Below, piece by piece: positions 63,690 through 64,000 of a DNA stretch of 64,000 nt (the first letter of the stretch is position 1; every line of letters starts with the position of its first letter). The stretch is from UBA9676 sp963730065. GTDB taxonomy: Bacteria > Actinomycetota > Actinomycetes > Streptosporangiales > Streptosporangiaceae. Location: NCBI GenBank assembly GCA_963730065.1, contig CAVSQL010000006.1, positions 682,001-746,000 on the forward strand, given 5' to 3'. The notes beneath the pieces were generated by a model that did not search any database, was not told the DNA's origin, and saw only the letters and a program-made list of their open reading frames with translations. Made by a program: the position numbers and the translations under genes.

Positions 63690-63905
63690 TGCCAGGTTTT
63701 GGTTTGCCTGCATCCCGATCGACGGCGACCTGGTCACCCGGGAAGCCCACAGCCACGAGGTCATCTCGTTCGGGTTCTGGCCCGGCGATGACACCATCGG
63801 CGACGCCGCCTGCTACTCCGACATCGCTCTCGAACCCCCGGGCTGCGCGAACAGGCACTGCCCGCCGGTCCGCCTGATGCTGGCCGTACGCGGGCAGGGC
63901 GCGTT
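63690..63905 (+). pseudogene. Remnant of a DUF5996-like gene
   Basis: The plus-strand frame reads REAHSHEVISFGFWPGDDTI followed by a Tyr/Pro-rich piece (CYSDIALEPPGC), resembling the late part of DUF5996 proteins. The N-terminal part and a proper end are missing, and the frame runs into the oppositely oriented gene. No start signal is visible. Confidence 0.45.
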
Positions 63906-64000
63906 CATGGGGCCAGCGCGGCCAGCAGGGTGGACGGGTCGTAGCCGCCGCGGTGCACCACGCCGTCGATGAACAGGGTGGGGGTGCCGAGCACCTGGCC
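63905..64000 (-). CDS. DsbA-family/thioredoxin-fold protein, C-terminal end only
   Basis: The last 31 residues of a gene that begins beyond the window: GQVLGTPTLFIDG, with the cis-Pro loop GTPT, then GGYDPSTLLAAL and the stop at 63905. This is the usual end of DsbA-like oxidoreductases. The active-site CxxC would lie outside the window. Confidence 0.75.
   Translation of the reverse strand, partial: GQVLGTPTLFIDGVVHRGGYDPSTLLAALAP

Overview
ORGANISM. The DNA is very GC-rich, uses many GTG starts and carries the gene order typical of high-GC Actinomycetota: hom-thrC-thrB, rho-rpmE-prfA-prmC-sua5-wecA, then atpI-B-E-F-H-A-G-D-C with a DUF2550 gene behind it. This suggests a soil-type filamentous actinobacterium. 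I cannot name the genus from sequence alone. CORE (1-27.5 kb). A 3'-terminal aldehyde dehydrogenase fragment converges on a GMC oxidoreductase. Next come a PduO-type cobalamin adenosyltransferase and, on the minus strand, one long housekeeping block: lysine/threonine biosynthesis (lysA, hom, thrC, thrB), transcription termination (rho), translation (rpmE, prfA, prmC, sua5), a lipid-linked sugar transferase (wecA) and the complete F1Fo ATP synthase. Upstream of lysA lie a catalytically dead ArgS relative (NrtL), a spermidine-synthase-like protein and a stand-alone receiver protein. No broken gene was seen in this part. ACCESSORY REGION (27.5-64 kb). It begins exactly at a tRNA-Arg(CCG) gene. 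The 3' part of that tRNA recurs at about 35.12, 54.29 and 61.98 kb, flanked by conserved 'arms'. This is what serial insertion of islands at one tRNA attachment site would leave, yet no integrase or transposase gene is recognisable. Island A (27.5-35.2 kb) holds the most striking locus: a small Trypco1-like protein, then a trypsin-CHAT-NTPase protein whose frame breaks just after the Walker A region and continues into an NTPase/TPR part. That second part carries nine nearly identical 48-residue repeats. This looks like an NTP-dependent biological-conflict (immune-like) system. Region B (35.2-54.3 kb) holds twin membrane histidine kinases, a frameshifted secreted phosphoesterase with a cytochrome-b561-like partner, a kelch/NHL protein, a DedA protein, several small membrane or redox proteins, and a cyclic-nucleotide-binding/thioredoxin-reductase-like fusion. 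Region C (54.3-62.0 kb) holds a decayed TPR pseudogene, a hemerythrin protein, a third, frameshifted kinase, a SnoaL-like protein and an XRE-NB-ARC-TPR regulator. Region D, cut by the window end, holds a lipoprotein alpha/beta hydrolase, a DUF5996 remnant and the end of a DsbA-like protein. HOW IT FITS. The core runs as a few polycistronic units with 4-base start/stop overlaps. The accessory half is a patchwork of sensing and stress genes with gene fragments and three single-base frameshifts, consistent with repeated gain and decay. All functional calls come from reading motifs and gene order; no database search was possible.
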